From NCBI RefSeq assembly GCF_000332455.1, contig NZ_AOGY02000077.1, forward strand, positions 1-64,000: a stretch of 64,000 bases of DNA, read 5' to 3'. How positions within the stretch are numbered: position 1 is the first letter of the stretch; the number at the start of each line of letters is the position of its first letter. The notes beneath the pieces were generated by a model, which had not been told where the DNA came from, ran no database searches, and worked only from the letters and a program-made list of their open reading frames with translations. Below are positions 43,848 through 54,368 of the stretch, in pieces. A program made the position numbers and the translations under genes. The stretch comes from Leptospira vanthielii serovar Holland str. Waz Holland = ATCC 700522 (GTDB lineage Bacteria; Spirochaetota; Leptospiria; Leptospirales; Leptospiraceae).

Positions 43848-45449
43848 TTAGAGTTTGTGGGAAAGAATGGTATCTTGGCGAGACGGAGTTCTGTCTTCCG
43901 GATAGTCCGTATTAAAATGGAGTCCGCGACTTTCTTTCCTTAGAAGTGCTGACCGAACAATGAGTTCTGCCACTTTCACCAAGTTCCGAAGTTCGAGTAA
44001 CCCAAGGGACACTGTGGTCCTGTTGTAATAGTCTTTCACTTCTTCGGAGATTAGTTTCAATCGGCGGAGGGCTCTTTCCAGTCGCATATCGGAACGAACA
44101 ATCCCCACATAATTACTCATAATGGTTTTGATTTCCACTAAATCGTGGGAGATGAGAACCCATTCTTCGGTGTTTGTGGTTCCCTCTTTGTTCCAATCAG
44201 GAATGAGATCTGTTTCTGATGAATAACTTAATTTCCCTTGAGAACGAATATCACCTGCTATGCGATGAGAGAAAACGAGGCATTCGAGGAGACTGTTTGA
44301 TGCCAACCGGTTTCCACCGTGCACCCCAGTGCAAGTAGTTTCCCCGCAGGCATATAAGTCGGCGATATTTGTCCTTCCCAGTAAATCGGTAGCCACTCCA
44401 CCGCACATATAGTGGGCTGCAGGCACTACAGGGATGGGATCTGTTGTGATATCAATCCCCAGTTTTTTACAACGTTCATAGATGGAAGGAAAATGACTAA
44501 TGATATCGTTTGCGGGTCTATGCGTAATATCCAGGAGGACATGTGGTTCTCCTCTTTTTTTCATCGTATCATCAATGGCACGGGCGACAATGTCTCTTGG
44601 TGCTAGTTCCCCCAAGGTATGGTAGTCCTTCATAAAAGGTCTACCACCTATCTCGCGTAAGATGCCACCGTGGCCACGGACAGCTTCCGAAATTAAAAAA
44701 CTATTCCCTTGTTCATGAAAGAGGGAAGTGGGATGGAATTGATAAAATTCCATATTTTTGACAATGGCCCCGGCCCGGTAAGCACTAGCAACTCCATCAC
44801 CAGTCGCAATGTTTGGGTTTGTGGTATGTAAGTAAACTTGGCCTGCCCCACCCGTTGCCAAAATGGTTTTTTTAGCAAGGACAGGAAATACCTCTCCCGT
44901 TTCTGTATCCACAATATAAGCCCCGTAACACCGAAGGGGAAGGTTGTCTTTGTCCTTTAAATGGTGTTTGGTGATGAGATCCACACAGGCATGGTTTTCC
45001 AAAATACGAATGTTTTGGTTGGCGTGAACATGGTCGAGTAGCGATTGTTCTACGGCACTTCCCGTTCTATCAAGCGAGTGGATGATGCGATTTTTGCTAT
45101 GTCCGCCTTCACGAGCAAGGTCTAGTTCCCCAGTTTGGTTTCTGGTAAAAGGAACTCCTAGATCCAGAAGTTCACGAACTCGAGTGGGGCCTTCTTCGAC
45201 AAGCACACGCACAGCTTCCAAATCACAAAGCCCAGCCCCAGACTCCAAGGTATCTTTGATATGTTCTTCAAACTTATCCTTGTCATCAAAAACGGAAGCA
45301 ATTCCGCCCTGGGCATAATTGGTATTGGATTCGTAGTCTGCCTTTTTGGTTACAACGACTACGGTTCCCAGCGGAGCCAACTTCAGTGCGGTAAAGAGTC
45401 CACTCACTCCGCTTCCAATGATCAAAAAATCCGATTTAATTCGAGTCAC
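43848..45449 (-). CDS. nadB: L-aspartate oxidase
   Basis: 533 residues, normal length. FAD-binding [17 protein letters not shown] at the N terminus, [58 protein letters not shown] and [23 protein letters not shown] are all diagnostic. It oxidises aspartate to iminoaspartate for NAD synthesis with NadA. nadA and nadC are not adjacent. Monocistronic here, with repeat copy H directly downstream. Confidence 0.96.
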   Translation of the reverse strand: MTRIKSDFLIIGSGVSGLFTALKLAPLGTVVVVTKKADYESNTNYAQGGIASVFDDKDKFEEHIKDTLESGAGLCDLEAVRVLVEEGPTRVRELLDLGVPFTRNQTGELDLAREGGHSKNRIIHSLDRTGSAVEQSLLDHVHANQNIRILENHACVDLITKHHLKDKDNLPLRCYGAYIVDTETGEVFPVLAKKTILATGGAGQVYLHTTNPNIATGDGVASAYRAGAIVKNMEFYQFHPTSLFHEQGNSFLISEAVRGHGGILREIGGRPFMKDYHTLGELAPRDIVARAIDDTMKKRGEPHVLLDITHRPANDIISHFPSIYERCKKLGIDITTDPIPVVPAAHYMCGGVATDLLGRTNIADLYACGETTCTGVHGGNRLASNSLLECLVFSHRIAGDIRSQGKLSYSSETDLIPDWNKEGTTNTEEWVLISHDLVEIKTIMSNYVGIVRSDMRLERALRRLKLISEEVKDYYNRTTVSLGLLELRNLVKVAELIVRSALLRKESRGLHFNTDYPEDRTPSRQDTILSHKL

Positions 45450-45502
45450 ATGGTTTCCAATTCTACCTTAAGCCAAATCCTTTCCCCTTTCGGGGTATAG
45501 AA

Positions 45503-47341
45503 TTATTTTGTATTCAACATTCCTTCAATGTAATCCAAACTTCTGATGAGCATATAGTCTGGTTTGATGGCATCATTGGCATGTGATTTTAAAAAGGCAT
45601 CGGCCTTTCCATTTTTCTTCGCATACTCTTTGATCGCATTTACATTGAACTTGGATTTTACAACACCTTCGTGGGGAATGAGGGGCAGGTGGTTCCACAT
45701 ATCTTCTTCACGGTAACGGAATGGGAATGCACCGTCTGGTTCTTCTGAAACTTCTATATCAGGAGAAACTCCCACAACTTGGATGGTTTTTCCAGATGGT
45801 GAGTAGTATCTTGCATTGGTGATTTTGAGCAAATAATCAGGGTTGTTCTCTAAGTTGTTTAAACTTTGAACGGTTGCTTTTCCAAACGTTCTTTCCCCTA
45901 ACAAAATTCCACGACCATGGTGTTGGATGGCGCTGGCTACAATTTCAGACGCAGAAGCTGACTTAGAATTGATCATTACAACTAATGGAAGTTTTGCGAT
46001 GTCTTTGTTCTTTGCATATTTTTCTTCATCACTACGAAATGGAGTTCTTGTGAACACAATCATTCCTTTTTCGATAAACATATCGGTAATATCTATGGCA
46101 AGATCCAAATACCCGCCAGAATTTCCACGTAAGTCCAAAATTAAAGCTTTGAGTGGTTTGCCACTGTCCTTGGCTTCTTGTTCCATCTCCACTACTGCAT
46201 TGGCAATTTGTGTGTCAATGGGAGCTTCACCTGGACCTGGTTTTACAAATCCAGTGAGTTTGATATATCCAACTTGAGGGTTTTCTTTTACGATATGGTG
46301 GGTTACGTTTTTAATCGTAATTTTATCACGGATCACTTCGATGTCCGTTTTTCCCGTGTTACCCTTTCTTGTGATGGTTAAAACTACTTTGGTTGCTTTT
46401 GGTCCTTTGATTTTTTTAACCACTTTATCGAGAGTTAGGTTTTTGATCACCTTACCATCCACAGCAACGATTGTGTCTCCACTTCGGATTCCGGCCCTCA
46501 CAGCAGGGCTTCCCTCCAATGGATTTTCCACTACGACTTCACGACTTCCTCCACCAGAAAGAATCGCACCAATTCCTTCAAAAGAACCATCGCTAATTTT
46601 AGCCATGGACTCTTCCCACATTTCTTTCAAAAAAACATTAGAATGTGGATCAAGAGAATTCAAATAACCATTCGCAGCAGCAAGAAACACTTGTTCCATG
46701 CTAAATTCTTTTTTATCTTCCTCTTCCTCGGGAAGTTCGCCGTCAAGTTCTACAAGTCCTTTGAGAACAGGTGTTTTGTAAGTTTCCAAATTGTCTTGGA
46801 CATAAGAGATGACTCGGTCAAATTCTTTACGAGAGAAATTAATTTCTTCCCACTTAGCAGCGATAACCGATTTTTTCAGTTTTTCTTTTTCGATGAGTTT
46901 TTTAACTTCTGCATCTGAAAGTTTTCTGTTTTCGTTTTTCTTTAACTTTTCTTTTTGAATTTTTTCTACAAGAGTGTAGTCAGGATCAAATAACACGAAT
47001 TTGTCGGAAGGGGAGATTTTGAATGTTTTCCCCGGCCAAAGATCGTCTTTGTCGTCGTATTTTTCCCTTTCAGTGAAATAACTTTCTGGGTAAATATAGA
47101 GTGGATGAGGCATACTGAGAACGGCAAAGGATGCCGCATCAGTGAAAGCTCTGTTTTTATTGATATTTTTATCAATATAGTACTTATCCACAGATTTGAC
47201 CACGGTTTCGAAGTCTTGGTAGGTAAAATTGGTTACACGGTTAGGAGCTTTTTTGGCTTCCGGTTCACAGGAAATAAATCCCACGGGAAGGGCAAAACTG
47301 AGTAGGGTGAAAAAAGAAAGTAAGTAAACAATTCGTTTCAA
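45503..47341 (-). CDS. C-terminal processing peptidase, S41 family
   Basis: 612 residues. Signal peptide ending VGFISC, a possible lipobox. A long N-terminal part with a Lys/Glu-rich region (~120-170), a PDZ domain (~255-325; [20 protein letters not shown]) and the S41 peptidase (~340-540) with [20 protein letters not shown], the catalytic Ser in [13 protein letters not shown] and Lys in [11 protein letters not shown]. It cleaves C-terminal ends of periplasmic proteins (Prc/CtpA type). The long charged insert makes it larger than CtpA and closer to Prc-like spirochaete forms. Confidence 0.9.
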   Translation of the reverse strand: MKRIVYLLSFFTLLSFALPVGFISCEPEAKKAPNRVTNFTYQDFETVVKSVDKYYIDKNINKNRAFTDAASFAVLSMPHPLYIYPESYFTEREKYDDKDDLWPGKTFKISPSDKFVLFDPDYTLVEKIQKEKLKKNENRKLSDAEVKKLIEKEKLKKSVIAAKWEEINFSRKEFDRVISYVQDNLETYKTPVLKGLVELDGELPEEEEDKKEFSMEQVFLAAANGYLNSLDPHSNVFLKEMWEESMAKISDGSFEGIGAILSGGGSREVVVENPLEGSPAVRAGIRSGDTIVAVDGKVIKNLTLDKVVKKIKGPKATKVVLTITRKGNTGKTDIEVIRDKITIKNVTHHIVKENPQVGYIKLTGFVKPGPGEAPIDTQIANAVVEMEQEAKDSGKPLKALILDLRGNSGGYLDLAIDITDMFIEKGMIVFTRTPFRSDEEKYAKNKDIAKLPLVVMINSKSASASEIVASAIQHHGRGILLGERTFGKATVQSLNNLENNPDYLLKITNARYYSPSGKTIQVVGVSPDIEVSEEPDGAFPFRYREEDMWNHLPLIPHEGVVKSKFNVNAIKEYAKKNGKADAFLKSHANDAIKPDYMLIRSLDYIEGMLNTK

Positions 47342-47453
47342 GGGATCGCTCGTAAAGTGGATAGATTATCCTAAGAATTTCCGATTTTCCAGTCCATGCA
47401 ACTCAAAAAAAATCGGGACAAATCTAGGACACACGTATATCATAGACGGTGTG

Positions 47454-48458
47454 ATGCGTCCATTCGTTGTCCTGATTTTCGCTCTTTCCCTTGGGTTTTG
47501 TACTTCAGAACCGCAAAAGAACCCAACCCGCGATCCGTACAGTTTGGAAACCCTAATCTTTTTGGAAGAGGTGCTTCTCGATGTATGGGAGTCCTCCGAG
47601 TCTAGAGAAGAGGCAATGTCTCGACTAAGATATGTTTGCCGAACGCGGGACACTGACGATGGATATTTATGTTACACTTGGGGACTTCTCGAATACCACC
47701 GAGGCAATTATGCGGCGAGTTATACCGCTTTTAGAAAGGCTCTAGAAAAAAATCCAAACGATAGCCTCTATAAAAATATGTTACGAATTTCTGCCGAAAA
47801 GTCGGGAAATTTAGCCGATCTCAAAGCCCACTCACGAGATGGCGAGGTTTTGGCAGTTTTTACAGAAACACAAAAACTTTGTAAGGAAAACAAACCACCC
47901 GAGTCCGAATCCTTTCGTTTTTTAGCAGAACGTGGGATTCTCACAAAAGAAACTTTACGTCGGGGTGTTCTTTCCGATTGTTTCCAACGTTTGCGTGATG
48001 TTGACAAATCTCAAATTCAAAAAGAAATCCGACTTTCTTCCCTTTCTTATAAGGAACGTCTTTATGCCGACCAAATGAAATCGGATCCCTTTTCTCGGAT
48101 TTGGGATACTGCCAGTTACCATCGTGGGGAAACAGGGCAGGCTGTGGGTGCCAGTGCAGGAGTAGTCACTGCGAATGCGTCGCTTGTTACTGATAGCGGA
48201 ATTGTTTTACCGCAAACAACCGCAAAACCAGGTGCACCGATAACAGATGCTTGGAGAAAACTGAAACTTGCTTCCGTTTCGGGAAACGAATCACAAGGCA
48301 GGGAAGCCATTCGAAGTTTTTTATCAGAGATCCAATCGGCCAAACGAAAAGGCAAACTAGAAGGACAACTTGCTTTGGCATTAGAAAGAGCAGCCAAGTT
48401 ACTTTTGGAACAAGACCCTCAGTATGTTAAACTTCGTTCCCTAGCGAAAGAACTCTGA
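47454..48458 (+). CDS. Hypothetical lipoprotein with TPR-like region
   Basis: 334 residues from ATG 47454 (a GTG directly before it also fits). Signal peptide with lipobox LGFC, Cys17. About 70-110 resemble a TPR pair (GLLEYHRGNYAASYTAFRKA LEKNPNDSLYKNM). The rest is helical, with a C-terminal repeat of helices rich in Lys/Ala. Its 3' end overlaps pdxJ, which is convergent, by 32 bases. Family unknown. Confidence 0.65.
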   Translation: MRPFVVLIFALSLGFCTSEPQKNPTRDPYSLETLIFLEEVLLDVWESSESREEAMSRLRYVCRTRDTDDGYLCYTWGLLEYHRGNYAASYTAFRKALEKNPNDSLYKNMLRISAEKSGNLADLKAHSRDGEVLAVFTETQKLCKENKPPESESFRFLAERGILTKETLRRGVLSDCFQRLRDVDKSQIQKEIRLSSLSYKERLYADQMKSDPFSRIWDTASYHRGETGQAVGASAGVVTANASLVTDSGIVLPQTTAKPGAPITDAWRKLKLASVSGNESQGREAIRSFLSEIQSAKRKGKLEGQLALALERAAKLLLEQDPQYVKLRSLAKEL

Positions 48459-49206
48459 GATAATCCTTTATGGTTGTCTCCATTCCTACAATCAGGCTTT
48501 TGCTGACGAGTCTATGACCAATCGAAACTTCCGCTAAATGGGGAAGTTTGGCAAAGAGTTGCAAATTGTTCGTATCCAAGTCATGTCCTGCATTGACACC
48601 TAATCCTAGTTTGTGGGCCTCAGTGGCAGCTCTTTCATAGTCTTTGAAACTCAGCTCCCCCTCTTCCCTGGATCGTTCGTAAGCATAAGCAAAAGGTCCT
48701 GTATACAACTCGATTCGGTTGGCTCCTAAATCTTTTACCAGTCGGTATTGTTCGAAATTCGTTTCCATAAACAAAGAGACTCGGATTCCGCTTTCGTGGA
48801 ATCGCGCGACCATTGATTTTAAGGTTTGGAACACTGTTTTGTCTTCCAAATCAAATCCATGGTCTGAGGTGATTTCTCCTGGTTTCACGGGAACGAGAGT
48901 GGCTTGGTCGGGCCTTGCGGTTAGGACTAGGTCCAAAAAACGTTCGCTTGGTTCTCCCTCGATATTGAATTCTTTTTTAGGAAATCCCTTTTTTGATAAA
49001 TTTTCGTTGTAAGATTGCAAAAACTCTCGTATTTCGAATACATCTTGTTTGGTGATATGCCTTTCATCCTCTCTGGGATGGATGGTAATGCCGTAAGCAC
49101 CGGCATTTAGAATGATCTCAGAAATTTGAATGACACTCGGAATGGATCCGCCACGAGAATTACGTAGAGTGGCGATCTTGTTGACATTGACACTTAATTG
49201 GGTCAT
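48427..49206 (-). CDS. pdxJ: Pyridoxine 5'-phosphate synthase
   Basis: 259 residues from ATG 49206, where MTQLSVNVNKIATLRNSRG lines up with known starts; an upstream in-frame ATG at 49227 adds MKSFFFP across a ten-T run. TIM-barrel motifs: GAYGITIHPREDERHI, EFNIEGEP, TLVPVKPGEITSDHGFDL, IELYTGPFAYAYE, LGVNAGHDLDTNNL, EVSIGHRLVSKSL. It condenses 3-amino-1-hydroxyacetone phosphate with deoxyxylulose 5-phosphate to make vitamin B6. Length is slightly above E. coli PdxJ (243). Confidence 0.95.
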   Translation of the reverse strand: MTQLSVNVNKIATLRNSRGGSIPSVIQISEIILNAGAYGITIHPREDERHITKQDVFEIREFLQSYNENLSKKGFPKKEFNIEGEPSERFLDLVLTARPDQATLVPVKPGEITSDHGFDLEDKTVFQTLKSMVARFHESGIRVSLFMETNFEQYRLVKDLGANRIELYTGPFAYAYERSREEGELSFKDYERAATEAHKLGLGVNAGHDLDTNNLQLFAKLPHLAEVSIGHRLVSKSLIVGMETTIKDYLRVLSLGNEV

Positions 49207-49310
49207 AGGAAAAAAAAAACTTTTCATTAAATTTCATCCAGGAGAAAACCGTCCAATTTCAAAAAGGTTGTCCCTTTGAGGGGATTTCCAAAACTGTCAA
49301 AAGTACGTTT

Positions 49311-49817
49311 ATGGTCGCAAAAAAAGCAGTCAAGAAGCAGGCCCCGCCCAAGAAAAAAGCGGTAGCCAAAGAAAAACCAACCAAGGACACAAAGTCCGCT
49401 TCCCCGAAGGAAGATAAAAAAAAGCCCGTAGCCGGCGCTAAAACTCCCGCTACGAAGGCGAAAGCCGTGCCGGCCCCGAAAACAGCTTCCGCTGTGTCCA
49501 AGGACAAACCGGCCCCAGTGGCTAAGGCACCAGCTGTAAAGATCGATCCCAACAACCCTTTGGGCAAAAAGTTCAATTGTTACTCTTGTGGTACCAAATT
49601 TTATGATTTGCACAAACCGGAAAAAAAATGTCCTAAATGTGGGGCAGACCAATTGGCAAAACCAGCCATCAAATCACGAATGGCGGCTATCCGCAGTTCT
49701 GAATATGAAGTGGAAGAAGAGGAAGAGCCAGTTTTAGAAGATGATGAACTCTTAGAAGAAACGGAAGAGTTGGAAGAGGCCGAAGAAGAGGAGGTCGCAG
49801 CCGAGGAAGAGGTGTGA
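49311..49817 (+). CDS. TIGR02300-type (FYDLN acid) zinc-ribbon protein
   Basis: 168 residues in three parts: a Lys/Ala/Pro-rich low-complexity N terminus (1-80), a zinc ribbon (~85-115; [22 protein letters not shown]) with four Cys ligands and the FYDL(N/H)K phrase, and a Glu-rich acidic tail (~135-168). The family is of unknown function. The stop overlaps the GTG start of miaA by 4 bases, so the two are probably coupled. The highly basic/acidic ends suggest nucleic-acid or ribosome-related binding, which is only a guess. Confidence 0.8.
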   Translation: MVAKKAVKKQAPPKKKAVAKEKPTKDTKSASPKEDKKKPVAGAKTPATKAKAVPAPKTASAVSKDKPAPVAKAPAVKIDPNNPLGKKFNCYSCGTKFYDLHKPEKKCPKCGADQLAKPAIKSRMAAIRSSEYEVEEEEEPVLEDDELLEETEELEEAEEEEVAAEEEV

Positions 49818-50704
49818 TCCTCCCTGTCCTTGGTGGACCCACCGGTTCCGGAAAAACCGCCCTCACTAAAGTCCTCGACCCCAAACGTTTCGAAATTGTT
49901 TCTTTTGACTCCCGCCAAGTCTACCGGGACCTTCCGGTAGGCACAACGGCACCCACTCATGAAGAGTCCTCCCATATCCGCCACTGGCTTGTTGGCATTT
50001 TGAATGCAAACGAGTCTGTCAATGCCAGCCAATTTTCAATCTGGGCCCGCGAAGCAATTAACGACATTCGGAGTCGTGGAAAAATTCCTTTTCTCATTGG
50101 TGGCACAGGATTTTATCTCCGAGCTTTTCTTATGGGGATGTATCCCGTACCAAATGTACCCAAGGAAACTAAAGACTATGTTTTGGAACTTCCTTTGGAT
50201 ATGGCAAGGGAAGAGTTGTTTGCAAAAGATCCGAAGGTTATGGAATCATTGTCACCACAAGATGGATACCGAATCAAAAGAGCTTTGGAAGTTGTACTCA
50301 CTGGCGTTTTGTGGTCTGATGTTTCGAAAGAAACTGTGGGCGGATATTTAAGTGATTATCCAGATGTTCAAGTGATTGGGCATTGGTTGGATTGGCCACG
50401 CGATGTTCTCTACAACAGGATTAATGAAAGAGTGAAACAGATCACCACGGGTATGTTAGCGGAGACAAAAGAAGTGATTTCTAGGTATGGATCGGGCTGC
50501 CCGGGCCTACGAACCTTAGGTTACAATTTTGCGCTTGCTTTCTTAAATGGAATCATAGACAGTAATACATTCATTGAGCAGCTGGCCCAAAGCCATAGAA
50601 ATTATGCGAAACGACAGATCACTTGGTTCAAAAAAGATCCGTTACTTTCGCCCATTTCCTTCGAAGCCGCTGTCCAACTGTATACAAATATAGATAAAAT
50701 ATAG
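49814..50704 (+). CDS. miaA: tRNA dimethylallyltransferase
   Basis: 296 residues, GTG start overlapping the previous stop (GTGTGA). P-loop [14 protein letters not shown], then [25 protein letters not shown] and [15 protein letters not shown] are characteristic. It adds the isopentenyl group to A37 of tRNAs reading UNN codons. The family usually is 300-315 residues, so this is slightly short. Downstream hfq is the common bacterial neighbour. Confidence 0.95.
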   Translation: MILPVLGGPTGSGKTALTKVLDPKRFEIVSFDSRQVYRDLPVGTTAPTHEESSHIRHWLVGILNANESVNASQFSIWAREAINDIRSRGKIPFLIGGTGFYLRAFLMGMYPVPNVPKETKDYVLELPLDMAREELFAKDPKVMESLSPQDGYRIKRALEVVLTGVLWSDVSKETVGGYLSDYPDVQVIGHWLDWPRDVLYNRINERVKQITTGMLAETKEVISRYGSGCPGLRTLGYNFALAFLNGIIDSNTFIEQLAQSHRNYAKRQITWFKKDPLLSPISFEAAVQLYTNIDKI

Positions 50705-50725
50705 AGAAAACACTCGGGATTTCCA

Positions 50726-50977
50726 ATGTCGGCAAAAAATAATATCCAAGACCAATTTCTAAATACAGCAAGAAAGGAGAAAATCGATCTCACTATTTAC
50801 TTGTTAAACGGAGTTCCGCTGAAAGGAAAGGTTGTCAGTTTTGACAACTTCACAATCATCCTAGAAAACGAAAGCAAACAGAACTTGGTGTACAAACACG
50901 CCATTTCCACCATCATCCCAGCAAAACCCATTAAACTCCACAGTGAAGAAACACCGAAGGAAGCGGGAGGGGTCTAA
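50726..50977 (+). CDS. hfq: RNA chaperone Hfq
   Basis: 83 residues. Sm1 and Sm2 motifs are intact: [40 protein letters not shown] and the YKHAIST signature. A short acidic tail follows ([10 protein letters not shown]). Forms a hexamer that pairs small RNAs with mRNAs. Lies 21 bases after miaA. Confidence 0.96.
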   Translation: MSAKNNIQDQFLNTARKEKIDLTIYLLNGVPLKGKVVSFDNFTIILENESKQNLVYKHAISTIIPAKPIKLHSEETPKEAGGV

Positions 50978-51029
50978 CTCTTTTCTGGTTTTCCTCTGTT
51001 TGCTTTGCTAAATTCTGGTTCCAAACCCT

Positions 51030-52100
51030 ATGGCAAAATTAACTAAAGAATCCCCGGTTGTCCTCATTATGGCTGGTGGAAAGGGAGAGAGGTTCTGGCC
51101 TCGCTCCCGAACCAATTCTCCGAAACAACTCCAGAAAGTTTATTCCAACAAAACTCTTCTTCGTGAGACAATCGACCGAGCTCTCACCATCACAACTCTA
51201 GACCGAATTTATATTGGAACCAACGCCAACCTAAAAACAGAAATCCTAAAAAAAGATCCTAAATTCCCTTCAACCAATTTCATTTTGGAACCAGAAGGAA
51301 AAAACACAGCCCCCATCATTGCCCTTTCGGCTCTCCACTTTCAGAAAAAATTTGGAAATCCAAATCTCATCGTTTTGTCTGCAGATGCTTTTATTGATCC
51401 CATCAAAGAATTTACAAAAACCATAGAGCAAGCCTTATACGAGACAGAAAATGGAATGGTTCTACTTGGGGTCAAACCCAACCGTCCGGAAGTAGGGTAT
51501 GGTTATATCAGCACTGGAAAACCAACTGATGTAGGTTATACGGTAAAAGCATTTTTTGAAAAACCTGATTTCAAAACAGCTTTAAAATACATCAAAAAGA
51601 AGAATTTTTATTGGAATCCAGGGATTTTCCTTTTCCGCACAGAAACCATCCTTTCAGAATTAGAACGCCATGCTCCGCATATTCTAAATCCTTTAAAAAA
51701 TGGATTTCCTTTTAAGAGTTTTGGAGATCTAAAAACGGCCTTCCAAATGCTTCCCTCAGAGGCGATCGATACTGCCATTATGGAAAAATCCAATCGCATT
51801 CGAATGGTAGAAGCTACCTTCAATTGGGATGATGTTGGATCTTGGATGTCTTTGGAACGAATCCTTCCGGGTGATAAAGAAAAGAACCACCACCAAGGAA
51901 AAGAGGTTCTTTATCACAAAGCTTCAGGGAATATTTCATCCGTTCAGAAGGAACTCATTGCGTTTCTTGGTGTTAAGGATCTCATCGTTGTGGAAGAGCC
52001 AGATGTCCTTCTCGTGACCTCTCGTGATGGTGTAGGGGATATCAAAGCTATGTTATCCACTATGCGGAAAAATAAAGTTTTACAAAAGTACCTCGACTAG
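51030..52100 (+). CDS. manC: Mannose-1-phosphate guanylyltransferase
   Basis: 356 residues, nucleotidyltransferase domain only, without the C-terminal isomerase domain of the bifunctional form. [22 protein letters not shown] is the GTP-binding motif; [18 protein letters not shown] and WNPGIFLFR follow the family. Ends with a left-handed helix-like part ([20 protein letters not shown]). Makes GDP-mannose for lipopolysaccharide or glycan synthesis. It lies 52 bases after hfq. Confidence 0.93.
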   Translation: MAKLTKESPVVLIMAGGKGERFWPRSRTNSPKQLQKVYSNKTLLRETIDRALTITTLDRIYIGTNANLKTEILKKDPKFPSTNFILEPEGKNTAPIIALSALHFQKKFGNPNLIVLSADAFIDPIKEFTKTIEQALYETENGMVLLGVKPNRPEVGYGYISTGKPTDVGYTVKAFFEKPDFKTALKYIKKKNFYWNPGIFLFRTETILSELERHAPHILNPLKNGFPFKSFGDLKTAFQMLPSEAIDTAIMEKSNRIRMVEATFNWDDVGSWMSLERILPGDKEKNHHQGKEVLYHKASGNISSVQKELIAFLGVKDLIVVEEPDVLLVTSRDGVGDIKAMLSTMRKNKVLQKYLD

Positions 52101-52136
52101 AATTTTGACAGATAGGCTTGATATAAGGAGGAAGGA

Positions 52137-52229
52137 ATGCCTTCCGGAAAAAAGAGAAAGCGTAGAAAAATCGCAACCCACAAACGTAAGAAAAAACGCA
52201 GAGCCAACAGACACAAAAAGAAGAAATAA
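52137..52229 (+). CDS. 30-residue basic protein of the AURKAIP1/COX24 (mS38-like) type
   Basis: MPSGKKRKRRKIATHKRKKK RRANRHKKKK, fifteen Lys and seven Arg. ATG preceded by AAGGAGG at 6 bases, a very strong ribosome binding site. The KRKRxKxxTHKxKKxxRxxRHKKK pattern is that of the COX24/AURKAIP1 family, whose mitochondrial member mS38 and bacterial bS22-like forms bind the small ribosomal subunit near the decoding site. Likely a ribosomal or ribosome-associated protein. Easily missed because of its length. Confidence 0.75.
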   Translation: MPSGKKRKRRKIATHKRKKKRRANRHKKKK

Positions 52230-52270
52230 TCTTTCTTCAGTGACTTTCTTTTTCCTCCGATAGATTTGTT

Positions 52271-53008
52271 ATGAAACAAGTCTGGAGGAAACAGAAACCC
52301 CGCACACCCGGTTTCATTCGAGCCTTTACCATGGAAACACCTCTCGGGGATGTCCTGGAGGCTGAATTCAACTTTCACGAACGTCTCGTTCGTTTAGCTG
52401 TCGAAATCAAAGAAGAGAAGGGTCGTATGTATGGTGCCACCGTGAAAAACGGAACTGTACAGGTTGAGAAGGATATTACTTCTGGTCGCCCCTATCCCGT
52501 CTTTCGAAAGGTTTGGCCCTTTCGAGAATACTTCAGTACCCTCCCCGATAAAGACATGCTTGCATGTATTGGCGGGGCGTACGAAATTTATCCCCCCTTT
52601 GAACCTGATGCCCAAGAGAAGGGTCGTTCCCAAAGATTTTCTTTGGAATCGGCACTCTTTCCCTCCACGCGGTATGATTCCATTTTTGGGATTGTCCGGG
52701 AAACTTGGTTCCAACGTTGGAGAAGGGAAAGGCGTGAGGCAAGAGAGGCACGAGGATCGCTCTGGTTGCGTTTTAAAAGGCGTGTCTGGGGAGATTTACA
52801 AGATATCTTCATGGGCGTCGGATTCGGATGTTTGGTTTACTACCTATATTATGATTATGTCGTATTAGGACTGACTCTGGGAATCCTAGGTATGACCGCA
52901 GGTCTTCTGGATTTTCTTGTCAGAAAACGTTCTGTCCTAATGACAAAAGTGTTGTCATTTCTGAGTTTCGGTTCATATTTTTTCTACAATGGCTACGTCT
53001 ACTTCTAG
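52271..53008 (+). CDS. Hypothetical membrane protein
   Basis: 245 residues. The first ~170 residues are a soluble beta-rich part with a basic arginine-rich linker (FQRWRRERREAREARG), followed by three C-terminal membrane segments (MGVGFGCLVYYLYYDYVVLG and after). No signal peptide. Family not recognised. A 41-base gap follows the small basic gene. Confidence 0.6.
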   Translation: MKQVWRKQKPRTPGFIRAFTMETPLGDVLEAEFNFHERLVRLAVEIKEEKGRMYGATVKNGTVQVEKDITSGRPYPVFRKVWPFREYFSTLPDKDMLACIGGAYEIYPPFEPDAQEKGRSQRFSLESALFPSTRYDSIFGIVRETWFQRWRRERREAREARGSLWLRFKRRVWGDLQDIFMGVGFGCLVYYLYYDYVVLGLTLGILGMTAGLLDFLVRKRSVLMTKVLSFLSFGSYFFYNGYVYF

Positions 53009-53037
53009 TGCGTAGGCTAAAATTGTAGAAAAGTTAT

Positions 53038-53517
53038 ATGGCAAAAGAAACATCATCGGCAAACCAATTCATTCATGAGCAGTACATTATATTCAATTTG
53101 GGCGATGAAGAATATGCGATTCCCATCACCATAGTCGAAGAAATTGTCAAAATCACTAACCTAATCCGTGTTCCACAGTCCAAAAGTTTTTTCGCAGGGA
53201 TTATGGACATTCGGGGCAAAGTCGTCCGAATGATTGACCTTGCCAAACGTCTTAACATTAAAAATATCACGGATGCTGCTGCGGACCGAGCCATTGTCAT
53301 CAATGTCTCTGGCAAATCCATTGGTGTGATTGTGGACAAAGTCTCTCACGTAGTGCATTTTCCCGCAAACCAAGTGGACCCACCTCCCCCTTCGGTCAAA
53401 GGGATATCGTCTAGATACATTACTGGTGTGGGTAAAAAGGACAATCGGTTCATTATTTTGATCGATATTGAAAAAATTCTCACTGTGGAAGAAGTCACTG
53501 AGTTGGCAACCGTCTAA
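53038..53517 (+). CDS. cheW: Chemotaxis coupling protein CheW
   Basis: 159 residues. Two SH3-like beta barrels with the CheW signature [41 protein letters not shown] and [20 protein letters not shown]. It links chemoreceptors to CheA. No cheA here; two receptor genes (9276 and 54369) and the PhoU-like gene are the nearby relatives. Confidence 0.93.
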   Translation: MAKETSSANQFIHEQYIIFNLGDEEYAIPITIVEEIVKITNLIRVPQSKSFFAGIMDIRGKVVRMIDLAKRLNIKNITDAAADRAIVINVSGKSIGVIVDKVSHVVHFPANQVDPPPPSVKGISSRYITGVGKKDNRFIILIDIEKILTVEEVTELATV

Positions 53518-53550
53518 CTTTCTGTAGGTTCCCATTCCCAGACATCAGGT

Positions 53551-54267
53551 ATGATTATTTCAAAGTTTTATTACCTAAGAAAGAATTTGTATTCCATGGC
53601 AGAACTTGTTTTGGAACAGGTGATTCTTTTGAGTGAAGCTTTAGAAGATGATGATTATGCACAAGCAGAACGCATTGTAGAACGAGACGACCTCATTGAT
53701 GATTTGGAAAAGGAAAATGATAACCTTTCCCAGAATGCGATTTTGGAAGCCGTGAGTAACCGTAACATTCTTGGAATGGGTGATGTAGACAACGACATCG
53801 TCTTAAAAAAAGACCCACTTCGGTTTGCACTCTCGGCAATTCGGATTACAAGGAACATGGAACGGATGGGAGACCAAGTGGTCAACTGTGCCGATGTCTT
53901 TCGTCATAAAACCATCCGCAAAGGTCTTTTCAAAAACGAAGAACCTATGACTCTTATTTTATCTCGAGTGACTACACTTGCCGGAATGGCCATTGAATCT
54001 CTTGTCGAAGAAAAAGAAAGATTTATGGGGAGTGTCAATACATTAGAAGATGAATTGAATTCCCTTTGTGACCAAGCATTTCATAAATATCGTTGTGTCC
54101 CTGATATGGAAAAACAAGAATTTGCAGATGTGTATCGCATTATTCTCGCATTAGAACGGTTAGGTGATTATGCCGTAAACGTAGCTGAGGAACTTGTCCG
54201 ACTCAACACGGGAAAAGATATTCGCCATTTAGAAAATGTAAAAACAAAAGCCTCAAATTTTCCTTAA
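53551..54267 (+). CDS. PhoU-like phosphate-signalling protein
   Basis: 238 residues, all helical, made of two three-helix bundles with the PhoU metal-binding repeats: [22 protein letters not shown] and [17 protein letters not shown]. PhoU proteins repress phosphate uptake and signal through PhoR or a transporter. No pst or pho genes are adjacent; it may act with the PiT transporter, which has a PhoU-like tail. A 34-base gap follows cheW. Confidence 0.82.
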   Translation: MIISKFYYLRKNLYSMAELVLEQVILLSEALEDDDYAQAERIVERDDLIDDLEKENDNLSQNAILEAVSNRNILGMGDVDNDIVLKKDPLRFALSAIRITRNMERMGDQVVNCADVFRHKTIRKGLFKNEEPMTLILSRVTTLAGMAIESLVEEKERFMGSVNTLEDELNSLCDQAFHKYRCVPDMEKQEFADVYRIILALERLGDYAVNVAEELVRLNTGKDIRHLENVKTKASNFP

Positions 54268-54329
54268 AAATATATTTTTAATTATATTTCACCTTTTTTA
54301 CCAAACCGAACATTCTGAAACAAAAAAAA

Positions 54330-54359
54330 TTGACAACGGCAAGGGAACGAGTGTAAAAT
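54330..54359 (+). promoter_or_regulatory. Promoter candidate of the second chemoreceptor gene
   Basis: Perfect TTGACA (54330-54335) followed 16-18 bases later by TGTAAAAT. Transcription would start within about 5 bases of the ATG at 54369, and no ribosome binding site is visible, so a leaderless message is possible. Confidence 0.35.
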
Positions 54360-54368
54360 TCGTTCCCT

